This document shows, piece by piece, positions 35,373 through 52,110 of a stretch of DNA of 64,000 nt. Position numbers and translations under genes: made by a program. Numbering within the stretch: position 1 is the first letter of the stretch; every line of letters starts with the position of its first letter. Below the pieces are notes generated by a model. That model did no database searches. It worked only from the letters and a program-made list of their open reading frames with translations, and was not told where the DNA came from. This DNA is from Megalonaias nervosa (taxonomy: Eukaryota > Mollusca > Bivalvia > Unionida > Unionidae), in assembly GCA_016617855.1 (NCBI GenBank), contig JAECUM010009825.1, positions 1 to 64,000 of the forward strand, in the 5' to 3' direction.

Positions 35373-36720
35373 GTTCGTTTTATGGGACTTAGAGTCTATT
35401 GTACGTAACTTGTGTGCATGACGCCAACATGATCAGCTCATTATGAAGTCGACCATATTTGCCGAAGCAATCAAATCTATCCTGACGCCTTAATCATGTC
35501 GTCATTAAGTCCGCTGTATTTTTATATTCAACACGAACATCCTGCATCGAACTGGCTGAGCTTTTGAACATCATAAATGCCGTATTTCTGATAAAAATTT
35601 GATCAAATTTGGCACGTTACCCTACGCCATCAATATTTCGGTTTAAATCAGGCAGTTTGATTTAGAGTCATATCAGTGGAGTAGCAACTGTCCGAAGAAC
35701 CCTACCAATAGGAAGTAAAGAGAAAGGAGAAGGGCTGGCCAATAGGAAGTAGAGAGAAAGGGGAAGGGCTGGCCAAGTAGGGGGCACAACTCCTCAACTC
35801 CAACAGCCTATTTCTCATTGGGAGTGGCCCTAGAATTCAGTTTGCGGGAGGGGGTTACGCAACTGAGTGATATCGAGACGCATAAATAAAGTGAAGTAAT
35901 CTTACATTTATACATTTCATGATTGCCTGAGTTATTACCATTATCGAGGCCATATTTCTGATCACATATTGATCAAACATGGCATGTAAACTAATTTCAT
36001 GGAAATCATGAACAAGTTTATTAAAAGCGAGATCTAAGCATATTACTGAGGTGGTTTGTTCTCTGATTTATTGATTTTGCTGCCATTTTAGAGGTTGTAA
36101 TTTGAAACAGAATTGGACAGAGAGTGATTTAATTCAAATCTTAGTTGAATTCGATCATGAACTGCAACTATGCATATTAATGAATTTATCTTGCATCTGA
36201 AGGCTGAGCTTCTTACCTCATTAAATGACATATTTCTGATATGACATATTTCTGATAAAGTTCGAATCAAACTTCGATATGTTTGTTTACATGGACAAGC
36301 TCTTGGGCGAATTTGATCAAGAGCGAGATCCGCACATATTAACAAGGCCTTTTGGATTGTTGTAGGCTGAGTTTATGAGCAATATAAGCTTCATTTCTGA
36401 ACAGATTTTAATCACAATAGTACAAAGGCTTATATCGTAAAGATCTTAGACAAGCTCGATGAAGAGTTACACCAATTCATATCAATGAAATAATCTAAAC
36501 TTTAACTGGCTGATCTTGTTAATATTCTCTGGACCATATTTATGTACATAATTTGATCTAACTTTGAATGTAAATAAATTTCAATTTTTAGATTTTGGAC
36601 ACGTTTAATAAAACCGAGATCTACCCATAAGGTGACCTGTCCTCTGATTGGCTGATTGTGCTACTAATTCAAAAGTGGGTTGAAATTAGTATATTTGCCA
36701 ATATAAATAAGATCTTACGT
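35373..36720 (+). repeat. dispersed element with ~130-bp tandem units, interrupting the pseudogene
   Basis: Starts where exon 5 homology breaks. A leading block (ATGGGACTTAGAGTCTATTG) is followed by about seven worn units with CTGATTGGCTGA, CCATATTTCTGAT, TTGATCAAAC and GAACAAGTTT blocks, and GAGATC at their ends, as at 4,101-4,790. A 34-bp direct duplication (CCAATAGGAAGTA...) sits at about 35,707-35,775. It occupies the place of the missing exon 4. Confidence 0.7.
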
Positions 36721-37261
36721 GATTTCGCTTATGAGCGCCAGTCATGCATCCAAATTAGATGATAGTGCAACTGATTGGTTGAGCTATTACAACGGTAGTG
36801 ACAAATATTTCCTCAAAACTTTGTATAAAGCTGGCATGCATCAAGATAACGTAGTGTTCCCACTAGAAAGAAACAGAGGGACACCCAGCCCAGCCCTTAA
36901 AATACCTATCCTTCTGACCCTTGTTGATGTTCACGTAGGTCAAAATTTACCTTAAACTATATTTACTAAAGTAAACAACTTCACAAACAATTCAAACGAA
37001 TGCAATATCTGAGGATTCATTAGAAAGCTGATAGTTTATTAAAATGTATTTCTCTATTTGTATTGTAATAATTGCAGACAGCTCTATGATAAAGAAAAGA
37101 TTAAAAGCAACCTTACTCTCCATCTCTTGTAATATTTGTATTGTTAAAGCAAATAAGGTGATACTGCAATGCCAACAAAATACTTGTCGTTTCTTCCACA
37201 AAAGGGGATAGCAGTTCATTTAAATAACTTGGTGAATCATTATAAATAATTCTATGAAAAG

Positions 37262-37430
37262 TGCAGAGTGTGTGAGATTTGCTTCTCTCTTAGAGCGGGG
37301 TCAAGCCGCATTCCTTATAGATATTGCTTGTATGGGCACTTCTGGGTAGACCTGTGACTACCCTGACAGCCTCTAACTGAAATCGTTCTATTCTGAGTTT
37401 GCTTTGGAACATCCATCTCAAACGACATCT
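37262..37430 (-). pseudogene. LINE reverse transcriptase C-terminal fragment
   Basis: The minus strand reads LRIERFQLEAVRVVTGLPRS then YKECGLTPLR. This is the (L/E)xxQ..A.R.(I/V)TG.......L....GL.PL signature found just downstream of the RT catalytic core in Jockey/CR1-like LINEs. Only about 50 residues remain. Confidence 0.6.
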
Positions 37431-38639
37431 GCATATTCTAAAATAAGCTTTACGCATGTTCAGTAAATTATATTTTAGGATGTACACGCACGCATGCTGC
37501 ATATATTTAAATATTGGATTAGTTCATATTGTTATCATTCAAGAGATTATGTCCTTATCATATGATGATCCAGCATGGTATATTAGCTTATATCATCAAA
37601 ATATGAAAAGCGTCTGATTGAGCAAATTCTGTAAACATAGATTAATCATTTCTTATGTGAACCGAGTGAGTCAAAACGGGCCCATTTTGGACGTAATTGT
37701 TTGTTAAAAAAATTATTTTAATTTTAATTATTTATTGTTTTGAGCATGAATTAAATGTTATTCTCAGACATTTCCGAAAATAAACGACCATGTCATTGGT
37801 TAAATGATATGGACTTATATCAGGCTGTGATGTGTTGTTTCAGTAAACAAAAGAATGAAAGCCATTATTCTGAGATGGGGCAAAACTTTTTAAGTTTCAG
37901 TTTTAGTTTTCTACGGGAAAATTGTCTTAATACGAATCTAAAATGCATGGCGTGCATTTATTGACTGTACACTAAGAAAACTAAATCTGCGTGGGTGACA
38001 CAAGTCGGAATAGAAATGTAATGATTTTATTTAGTGTAGATTTATAGGTAGAAAGCTTACTATACAATGATCGAAGGGTAAAGTGGTAGGATCAGTTTCG
38101 TATTGTTCTTTCGTTGTCGTGTTATCTACTGGTTTCATTATTTTTACTTCAATGCTGGTGAACTACAAACATCCATGTACTTCGTCTCATTTTTCGTTGG
38201 ATATTTTTATTGTCACGACCTGAATTACAATTTTGTCATTAAATTAGGTTGTCCTTCTACGATACCAGCGAAATCAGTTTTCAGATTTATTTGTGTGAAA
38301 GCCGAAATTTGATCTATCTATAATATTCTGTTTCTAAACATTGTAAAAGCCAAGACAATGTAAACAAAAGAAGAGAGTAAAGAATGAAACAAATACTCGA
38401 AAAGTTATCAAAACAGACCGGAAATACTTTGTTTGGGTCCCTAAACAGGCATGGCGCGTTTGTTAGGAAATACAACTAACCTTTCTAAATACTGCATTGA
38501 ATGGAAGCTTCCGCAAGCTTGGCGACCTTCTTGTATACCAATAAGCAATGCGAATTCCCTGCCTTAAGCAAGTTTGGGTATGTATTCAGACAGAAGACTG
38601 GGTCGAATACAAGATGAGACGCAGCATCCAGACCCGCTT

Positions 38640-39553
38640 TAGGGAAAGAGATATTAGTAAGACTATAATATACATCATATCAAGGATATTATGCGAGATC
38701 CAGATCAATTGGAAAATGTTACACATATACAGTCGAGTTATCATCTTGCAGTTTTAACTCTTTTGCGTTCGTGGTACATGCATTTGAAAGTGCATTTACA
38801 AATATATGCAATGCCATGCCTGTGATCGTGAGCATTTTGAAGACGTCTATTACATATGAGATTGTGCCATTGTCTAGATGTACGATATTCTTCATTTACA
38901 TCCTATCTTATGAATTATCTTTATCAATATATTGCATACATCAACACTAATAACTAAAAACATAAAGCTTGCATACTCTAGTACTGCTATAGGGTCTGTG
39001 ATTTTACTAAACTTTTCAAAATTATTCCTCTAATTCAGCATTTACAGTCTCTTATTTAGAATACAACCTTTTGATATTATTGGAATTTTCTCTGAGGTTG
39101 TACGAGCAGAAATGATGGAAAATAACTTCACAGTTTAAAATTGGCACACCAAAGATTTTTTGTTTACCTTTCTTGAGAAAAGTTTTTGGGGGTGGGTGGG
39201 GTGTGTTTTTTGTGCTGAAACCACTCGATTTCAGTAGGAAAAGTTTAAATGTTTAGTGATAAAGGATAATATCAGATTTTTTTACGCGCGGACGTCAACG
39301 AAAAGACTGATATAGTTTCAATCTGGGTTGTGCTATACAGCAATGGTGACTGAGCATCAATAGCAAACGCTCGATTAACTATGCAAAATTAAATGCATGG
39401 GTATGAAAAAAAGATTATGCCGGCACATGTATGCAAAACGACCAATGAATCCAACCTGCGACCACTCAATTGGGGTTTTGTCGAATCCAAGTTTTGATAT
39501 TCTGGTATTAAAATCGCCCTGTGTTTCTGTTGCCAAAAATTAAACAAATAGCG

Positions 39554-39603
<50 letters not shown>

Positions 39604-41765
39604 TATTCTCTCCTTTTGGTTTGAATTGTTATTTAATTAAACAATATGATGTATGTATGTATTGGATTTTACGGCACGTTAGCGAAATCATGACTTAGAG
39701 TTCAGTGTGAGTTTGAGAATTCTCCCAAATTTCATACAAAATGAAAAAAGGCACACAAAAGACTCATCTTGATATCTTTCCAATAAATGTTGTTTTTATT
39801 AATGGAATTAATGCAGATGCCCAGTGAGTCGTCTTATTTTTATATTACATAAACAGGGTGAAAAAAAATATGTGCAGAATTATAATGCGATAACACTTAA
39901 TAATACGCATGGCAAAGTATATTGTAACAACCAAAGGGGCGATGTCAAACCCTGGGGCGATTCCCCTAGTTGTCATAAGTTTTCACTGATTCCAAAGACC
40001 TCTACACAACTATTGTTGTAAACTGGAAAGTCCAACGTGTCCATTCTATAAATAAGTTTACTCTAATTAATACAAGACTACAGATCTCACAACTTCCTAA
40101 TTGTCTATCAACCACACAACTGCATGGTTTCTCTTCATTAACTTTCCATAACGTACCGTCAGCATTTCACTATACTACTCAACCACCTAATACAGGGAAC
40201 TATTTTTACTACGCCACCTTAGGCCATTCAAATCATGGTTTTAAGCCACATTTCGCCTGTAACTTTGCATCACATTAACCACCATGGCAACAATAAAAGG
40301 CACCTGACGACGACGGAACAGTCCCTTCTCGTTTATTCCAGTGTGTAATTTACCAGTCTCCAACCATAAATACTGCACCTGCAGTCACACAACCAATGTA
40401 CACCACTAGATTTTAATAGGGACTATAGAACGACAGGGACACTCATGCAGCTCTGACTTGAATTCACCAAACGTAAACAATGGCATAATGGAAACTCATT
40501 AATACTTCACTCCGTGACTTTTCCCGCTAGTAACTGGCTAATTATTCGGTCTGAGGACTATATTACCAGCACCGACATCCCATAATCAAACAAGCAATCA
40601 CGAAAATTTAAGAAATTTTTTAAATGGAGAGTATAAACAAATAAGCATACTCCAAATTTATTACAGTATTACTGTTGAATAAATGAAAGACTCTTTAATG
40701 CACATAGCTGCATAGTAAACTTCTTATAATCAGTGCGGTTTCAACCTTATAAATCAACTATTGACTATATATTTCATTTCATTCATAATTTTAAAGGTTT
40801 TGAGCACTTGAAATAAACACTAAAGTGTGCCTTCATTGATTTCGGAATGATTTTTGGCAAAGTTAATAGATCTCTTATTGTTTATATTTAATTTGCATTG
40901 TTTTGTTACTTAAGATATTTAATTTCATTTTTATTTTATTTTTATTTCATTAAATGCTACTGTAATGTAACATTGTATGTTGGACTTAACCTTGTCCGAA
41001 AACAAGTTTATTTTCTATTTGACCTGAATTATTGAATTTTAATTCTGTAAACAATTAATACATAGCTAAGATATTCTCTCTGTGTATGTGTTTAATATCA
41101 GGTTCATTATTAAATGAAGTTAACATGTTTATTTTGTCTGGGTCCAGGTTATTGGAATTCCCATACAATTTACCTGGCGTACCTGACATAATCCAGGTTA
41201 TGTATTATAATTTTAGTAACAGAATTTCTAAATATAACTAGCATTTTATTTGTAAACATTAAGATGTTTCTAGAAGGTTAGTTTCCATGAGGTAATGGTT
41301 CTTTTTCGAAAATGCTAATTGTGACCTGAGGTCAAATGGGAGACTACATAATCTTGTAACTGGAAAAATTATTCATTCATGCTTTAAGATCTAGCAGAAT
41401 CAATTTTGTATTATTGCTGTTTCCAGAAATTCATTAAGGCTGGAATTTATTTCTTTAAATTATTTAATTCAGTAATTTGTTTGGAAATACAGAGTGTTCA
41501 TAAAAAATATATTTTTTGACAGAGATATTGACTGGGATTTAGAGTGAAATCAAACCTGGAATTATATTACCGTTTTTCAACAAAAAACTGTTGGCACAAC
41601 AAAACAATATAGGCCGCCACCTTCAGCGTTTGACTAAATTTGGATTTCTACTACAGTTTATTCAGAACTTTTCTTATTAGGACTTGTGTCTGTAATTCTA
41701 GGATTATTTAGGGATTTAATTCGCAATACCAGAAATTCTTCTTTTTCATTTTCACTTTGTATTCT
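38640..41765. other. non-coding intron-equivalent of the pseudogene
   Basis: Contains an (ATA)n microsatellite at 39,553-39,602. Otherwise nothing recognisable. Confidence 0.5.
39553..39602. repeat. (ATA)n microsatellite
   Basis: About 16 trinucleotide units. Confidence 0.95.
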
Positions 41766-42762
41766 AGTGTTACGAGTCTAGGCTCTTACAAAAAGTAACA
41801 AGAAAAGAGTGAAGACAACAAGCTTTGTAAAATTTAACAAATAATTTATTTCCCTAGAAAACCAAGGTAAAAATGAGAAAAAGAACTTACGGTTTTACGA
41901 ATCAAATCCAAAATTAATCCAAGAATTAAAAAATAGAAGTACTATTATTAAAAAGTCCTAAATGAATCTGAGTTCGAGTCCTGATGAAATTCCAAGATGG
42001 AAGGCGATGACGTATGCAATAGTCAGCCTTGTACTGATGTGTCAACAGTTTCTTTGCTGAATCACAGAAAATAACATTCCAGTTTGGAATTCCGAATATT
42101 TTTCAGTGAATGTCTTTGTCCAAGAATTCTGTATGAGCACTTGTATTTTCCAGGGAAAAGAATTACAAATTCCATAAAATAAAAATTCAACTCAAACTGG
42201 TCACAACAAAACACCTTTAAGTGTCAAAGGTTTAAAGCCCAACTGGTTAATTCTTATGAAGAAAACAGTTATACACTATGTTCAGACGCAAAACAGAGTC
42301 CGGTATGAGGGTCACGTGATCATTTTTCCAGAACAACACAGAAGCTTTTTACATACCTAACATCACGTACTCCAGGTATGGCCTTGATTCCACTGAAAGA
42401 ATCTTACTCTTACAAAGAATGAAAAAAAGTTTAAAAAGTTGTTTGCCAGAACCCTTACTGAGTTCTGAATCAAGGTCAGCAACTAGATACAGTGTTTCAT
42501 TATTAGTTGTTTATCAAAATTAACAGTCAGGTCAAACAGAACTGAATTAATTCTCTAGACAATTTCAAATCCAGTAAATAAAGTTACATGACAATAACCT
42601 ATAATGGAAATAAAAAAATTAAAAAAAAATTAAAACAAACAAACAAATAATTAAATTACATATACATAACACTTGGGAAATAAATTATCTGTTGAATTCT
42701 ACAAAGATTGCTGCCTTTCACTCTTTTCTTTACTTTTCTTAAGAGCATCGACTCGTAACACT
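41766..42762. mobile_element. ~1-kb non-autonomous DNA transposon with ~45-bp TIRs
   Basis: The left end AGTGTTACGAGTCTAGGCTC continues TTACAAAAAGTAACAAGAAA. The right end read on the minus strand is AGTGTTACGAGTCGATGCTC then TTAAGAAAAGTAAAGAAAA. The termini are clearly inverted, but I find no convincing target-site duplication. The interior has no ORF. Confidence 0.7.
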
Positions 42763-45700
<2,938 letters not shown>

Positions 45701-46299
45701 TTTGCAAAAGCACAGTTCTACAATTGATGTCTCTCAGTGAATGGCATAGCTTCATAATCTTATGACTCTGGCATAGTCGCATAATTTTGCATACATTAAG
45801 TGAATAGAACAATTTCTTATCTGTAAAACTAATAGGACCGTGTAGTATCTATTATGTTATAGTTGATATTTGTTAGGGGCAAAATATAAGATAATGTTAA
45901 CTGAAGAATACGTACATGTGGAAAGCTAACTACTTTTTGTAGGATTTAGGGTCATCATTCGATTAGTAATATTTAGTGCATGCTGTAAGTATATTGTTGT
46001 TCAAACGCTCTTTTTAATAACTGAGGCTGCGTAAAAATACATCAGGCGGTTCGCACAGAAGATGATTTCTTAGCCACACTCCTACGTGATTATTTTAGAG
46101 CTGTTAAGCTAGTCCGTTGTTCGATGAACCAATTTTTAGAATGAAATGTTTTCGATATCACTTACAGGATCAACATACATTAGGAGTATATGTTCTACTT
46201 GGCAAATCCAGTTTCCTCCCACCAATATGTATGTTCGAAACACATTAGACACGTTTTTTAGCTTGTTTTAGCAACAGATGTGTTATACCCCAGCTGCTT

Positions 46300-46910
46300 G
46301 CGAAGGTGGAAATTAAACGTTAATGGTTGTAAAGGGGTGTTGGGTGTGGTAATTAATTTGGCGATCGTTATCTAGAGGATGACCTCCCTTGATGTTATTG
46401 CCCAGTGTGAGTGGATAGATAGAATATTGACAGAGAACTGAGTGAGACTATTGAGAAGAAATAAACAAATACGAGCCCCCTTAAACAATAAAATAACATA
46501 AAGTTTTAATTAATTAACATAAACTAAAATTGCAATTTCAATCCACAGATTTACATTAATGGAATTTCATTGCAGTGTTCAGTTTATGATTCGTTCACCA
46601 TAATAACGAGTGGTGAAAAGAGTACAATGTTCACTCCTGACTTGCATCATCTGGCGTCGTTCCTCTATTAACTTTGTGTATTCCACGTCTAGCGTGTATG
46701 CTTGGTTCTTCCTCTGACCCTTCTATTCCGAACTCTATTTGCGGACTCCCCTCTTGGACTGTCCTCATCGGGTTCTCGAGGAGGGATATATAAAGCTGTT
46801 CCCTTAAATGACAAGATTACGACTAAAGCTCTATGTGTTTCACCACCTATCCGTATATATAAAATTCTCTTTCTTTCGTTATTCAGAAACGTAAATAGCT
46901 ATCCACACTG
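46300..46910 (-). mobile_element. LTR-like dispersed repeat, copy 2 (inverted)
   Basis: Reverse-oriented match to 20-660. Read on the minus strand it has AACAGCTTTATATATCCC, ACCCGATGAGGACAG, CTAGACGTGG, CACTCGTTATTATGG, AAGGGGGCTCGTATTTG and the GGCGATCG-type tail in the same order. Minus-strand GGGGGCTCG again sits after an AT-rich stretch, as a primer-binding site would. Confidence 0.6.
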
Positions 46911-49900
46911 CATAAATTCTGACATAATGTGACCTTAACGATTAACGGTCCTTACAGATTTACTGTATTTGGGGTAAGGTACCATCGTTATCTATAGTTA
47001 CAAATGACCATTGCAATATACCAAGTCTGACCTAAATTAAGCATAACAACTCAAACATATCAACAGATTTCTATGAAATTGAATAAACGATACATAGTAT
47101 GAATCATAAACATATCAAACACATTTGCATAAAACCAAACAACAAAATAGAAAATTACATGGAAATTAAAATTGCGTACCATAATGCTGTTTCTTTCTCA
47201 CACAAACCGTGCGTCCTAGCACTATAGCCTGTCTTTTCCTTTCAAGACAGCTATCTGGCCTCTTTACTTGTTAACGAGGGAAAACACTATTCTTTTAGTT
47301 TTCCCACGGAGTCAACCTGTCTTCTCTCAAGCAAGATTTCTGACTAAAGAATTTCGACTAAGATCGGTAATTTTAAACTCCCATAACTTCCAAAGTGTAC
47401 GCCTTAATTTTAACTGACCAATCGAAAGCAACTGTTCCTAAATTTTCCCCAAAATAATCATGTCTTTCATCAGATTTTGACAGCCCAGAGTACGATGCGA
47501 TCGACTTCCCTTTGAAGATCAATTATTTGACATGCGGTCCTTTACAACAGATACGGTCGGTAGTTCTAATGTACTCTCTGCCAAGATACTGTTACGATGA
47601 CTGGTCCTTAAATGTAGGAACTTTTATGTTTCAGATATGAAATAAGGGAAATATCAAAGTGACCTTTCTCAAAGACTTTTCTGGCTTGACTATGATAAAA
47701 TTTTAATGCACAATTTATTCAACTTGAAGATTCAGTACTTCTTCAAAATTCGACACATTACAATGGTTTTCTTCGAATAGAAGTATGGGTGTTTAGGTAT
47801 GTCAGTATGATGATTAGGTAAGTGCCAAAGATGAAATATATTTTCTCTGAAATAATTCATGTTTTCTTCTAATAAGTTACTCAATTGCAAATGAAGAATG
47901 GGAAAGATGAGGAAGTTACATACCTTCACACGGAATTGATTCTATCTCTTGTTTGATATAGTATATGAAACAGCTTCGACTTGCACAAGATAGGGGATAC
48001 GTTTATGCATAGACGCTAATGGAGGAAATTTTTTGCTCTCACAAATCAAGTGCATGCAGAGCAAACATCCTTTGTGAAGCTACTCAGCCACCTGGGAAGG
48101 TATCATCATCTGGATCTAGTACTTGTGCCAGAGGAGTAAAGGACTCACGGTACTAATTCAGTTCCCATAGTAAACCTATGCAAAAACCATGATATTAAAA
48201 ATTCAATAACTTAAAATTTCTGAGTGCCCATGATCAAACCTATATTTATCAGTATAGATGAAACCTGGATGTCAGCTTCTGTTTAGAGGAAAGGATATGA
48301 ACCGCGGCATTTTCTGGACCTGAATGTGTTTGAAACATGTGCTTTCAATTCCGCACCAAAGAGTCAGGTGCTAATTTTAGTAATGAGTGTTCCAAACTCA
48401 AGACTGTTAAAGGACTAGAATTCCATCAATAAAACAGTGTCTCTTTTTTTCACTTACAACTAGGATAAGCTCTCAAAAGATTCTTTTTCCTAAAACATAA
48501 CTTGCATTATTAACCAATCCTGGCCAGCCAAACCCATATATACTCTATTTAATGTTCACCCATTTCCAGGGTGGTTCCCATTTTTCCATACCATTAGTAC
48601 CGTGTGTCCTAAAATGTACCATTGGAGATGAAAAGTCTCTGGTGCAAAAGCTTGAGTATGTCGTCTCTGACCTCTATTATATGGCTTGCACGTGTTAGTT
48701 AAGGACTTGCTGCACTCAGATCAATGCTATGAGCGACCGCGATAAACTAGCGAGCCGATAATCCGTAAACATGTAATCTGATATTGGGTTAGTTCCATGT
48801 AACATGAGAGGATAACTCCTCGCATCTAGGACGACAGAGCCTGAACGGAAATATAATATTCACTTTTTCTTTAAATGGTAAAAACAGGCTCCATCTCTAT
48901 TTACAGATCTTCTTTGGATGGAAAACCCTCATTCGCAGTTTTTAATTTGGTGTCGGAAAGGCAGGATCTTTCTTGGAATCTCCTCTGATTGTATGTGGAT
49001 TTGCCGACGACAACAAAAATCTTGAACCAAAAGGACGGGGCCTGGTGATTTGGTCTAATGTATAGCAGTCATCAAGTAAGATATAATGAGAATTTCCGAC
49101 ATAAAAGGCTTCTAGTCTTTGTTAATGTTGCTGAAATAGCGATTGAGACAAAGTCCTATAGGGATCAAAACGCTACGATGTTGTGAACAGGTTGTTGTCT
49201 ATGGAAATGGTTCTCCAGCCCATGCAAAAATAAAGAAAGGTACCAACATTCAAAGGCCAGCCATGTCTTTCTCGTCAGCCTAATCTTCAGTAAACTTGAC
49301 GCTGCTTGATCGTATTGTCACACTGCGGCTAAAGTTGATGGGAGCCGTCGTTACAAACAGAAAACCATGTCGATCCTTTCATCTTGTACAGTGCAAAATT
49401 TCAGCGATTCGACGATAGTGGAATAGCTGTTTTTAAAAGCTGGTCTTATTTTAAGAGATCGTCGGATGTGAGAATTTAAAAAGAAACAGCTGAATGGAAG
49501 AAAAAGAAGCACTTGGAAGACAATTCAAGCCATGGACGAAACTCTGTGCCATACCTACACGACGTCGGATCCAGGTCGGAAGATGGTGAGCGCGCGTCTT
49601 CAAACACATGTATGCACATACAAATAATTATTTCACAAGCTACAGAAGAAGCCTATATGTGATAGACTATTAAAGATCGTATTAAAATAAATGAAGGTCG
49701 AAAATATTCAAGTCTTTTATAACAGTATCAATTTTGCTGATGTTTGAGAATGTGTAGGTGTCATTGTGACACACAGCAAATTTAAATTCATATATGTGAT
49801 TTGGCATGAAATTAAATTTATAGCAGGTTTAACTATGTTGGCTCTTTCATAAATCTAGTATGGGCTTGATTAATTCTTAATTAGGTTCCGTTTAATAGCT

Positions 49901-51690
49901 ATGTCAACGAACTGGTCAAAGGAGGTGAATTTGTTTCATGCATAGAAAAATGACAAGGGTTGAAATGTCGCAGCAACAGCGTTTGTACTTGTTGAGATAT
50001 TTGCCATAAGTTGAAACTTTGCAAAGATCAGTTATTAAGGAAAGCGGAAGGCAAGACGTCTTGACTCTGAGTAAATTAGAAAGTATTTTTCTCGCAAAAG
50101 CTATCCAAGGGACAGGATTTGAAGTTTTTGAGCAACACGGAATCAAACGGTAAAGAGATTACTTTGATAAGTGAGAAGCGAGCGAATCTCGAAATCACAA
50201 TGTATGGTGTCCTAATTTCATGCAACTATTCTTTGGTATGAATATATAGATAATTGCTTAAATTTATTTGTCTTAATTTCATCATATCTGTCTTGAGATA
50301 ATCTTTTGAATGTTATATGACGCGTGTATTCTAAGAATTTCATACATTATTTTCTTGATAGAAGTCTTGAGATAATTGTTTGAATTTATTTGTTTGTATT
50401 TCATACAAAGCATGTATGCTAAGAATTGATTCTTATTAGGTCTGTAAGATCTTTGTGCCAATGAACTGTTATTTAACAAATAAGGTAGTCAAGACAAGAA
50501 ATAAATTTGTTCGATTCATTTGTATAACTAAGTTGCGAATTCTCTTAACCTCTGAATCGATTGAATTAGCATTGGAGCCATAATGGGGACCATAAGGCTA
50601 TTTATTGTCGGCCGTATGTATACATGTCTCAGAATAATGATTAATAGTTCATACTGCAGGGCCTATTTGTTAATATTCGTGAGCAGACTATGCTATCGAT
50701 CAATTAGTAATGGTGGCTGGATGTGTTAGGGGAATACATTAAGTTTCTATACTATGCAATGTCTTTTGAAAAGGTGGGTATATAAACAAATTACTGTATG
50801 GTTGTCAAAGGTTGTGTCCTGAAACCATGTTAGCAATTAGCGTTTGTTCGTAATACAATATGGGTACACTCTGAAAGGGATGAGAGATGGAATATTAGAT
50901 CATTTCCAGGAGATATGAAGAGCAGGATTCTAGTTTGGTTTGTCTTATTTTAAAGGGAATAGTGTCCACGTCAGAACGAAAGAACGTGAGAACGTTGTAG
51001 AGAAAGATTCCACAGTGAATAGAAACGATCCCTGGTGGATTAAAGAATTAACATCTTTGTGACACAAAAAGTCTATATATGCATCAATTGTATCCAGGAG
51101 AAGACTTGGACCTAAAACCATTTTCAATATATCTCTGTTGATGCACGGACACCAACTTCTGAACGAACTTTTGAAGGTAATCAGGGACACTTTTACAACT
51201 AGAATGTACTGTAGTGGTCGGTGGATGGGTACTGAAGATGAATTTGACTATATTAGGTTTATTTTTCAAACCAGTGACTGACTTCCAGTCATAGTAAAAT
51301 ATGTTTTAAATACAGCACTTCTTAGAAAAGAAGAATAACATTTTTAACCATGCTTTGTACGGATCCTTCATCTCTACAACATCACTAACAATGTTGAAAC
51401 TCTCCTTGCCTTTATACTCTCGTTTTCATTTGCTGGGGAAATTTTCAAACTTAATTGTATGTATGAGCATTGGTATAGGATAATTAACATCAACAAAGAT
51501 CTGAAAACGGTTCTTAGCCGACCAAATTTCTTAAATGGATGATTTTAAAAAACAAATTTCCTCGTAAAACTGCAGAATCCTTGCAAAAAGTATTGCTACC
51601 AAAGTGAAAGAGAATTTTATGCTGCTTAATAAGACAAAGTTTATTTGACTATGATTTAACATGTATTTTGTTTCTGTCAACAGTTTGAAG
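46911..51690. other. copy-B non-coding sequence
   Basis: Aligned parts are 49,110-49,640 and 51,250-51,480. A local imperfect duplication of ~100 bp with a TTGAGATAAT..TTTGAAT motif lies at about 50,230-50,440. No gene is recognised. Confidence 0.5.
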
Positions 51691-51691
51691 A

Positions 51692-51693
<2 letters not shown>

Positions 51694-51767
<74 letters not shown>
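51694..51767. repeat. (TA)n microsatellite
   Basis: About 36 TA units. It lies close to where copy-A homology stops. Confidence 0.97.
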
Positions 51768-51769
<2 letters not shown>

Positions 51770-51889
51770 TGAAATAAAGATTTAAATCATTGTAGACAGA
51801 CATTCCCAATAATAGCTTTGCAGATAATAATAAGATAACGGGATACTAGCCCCACAACACAACACGGATGTCTGTCACTACTGACATGG

Positions 51890-52110
51890 ACCGCTCTGGT
51901 GGCCTCAACGGTTAGAGACTCCGCCTTGGATGCTAAGAGGTCGCGGGTTCGAACCCTGGCCGTGTAATAGCAAAAACTTATAAAAATGGTACTAGCAGCC
52001 GCCTCAGCATTGAGAGGTTATTGTTAGGACTGGTCGGCTTGGTGTCATGATAATGTGACTGGGTGGGATATGTTGCTACTTGTCTGCTAGCAAATCAAAA
52101 TTGTTTTTGA
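51890..52110 (+). mobile_element. tRNA-derived SINE
   Basis: The head has A box TGGCCTCAACGGTTAGAG (about 51,899) and perfect B box GGGTTCGAACCC at 51,945-51,956. The body contains TACTAGCAGCCGCCTCAGC and TAATGTGACTGGGTGGGAT blocks. The head cannot fold a closed acceptor stem, so it is not a functional tRNA. Confidence 0.78.

Noticed and set aside
51890..51965. Possible tRNA gene (good B box)
   Set aside because: No closed acceptor stem or plausible anticodon arm; followed by a SINE body.
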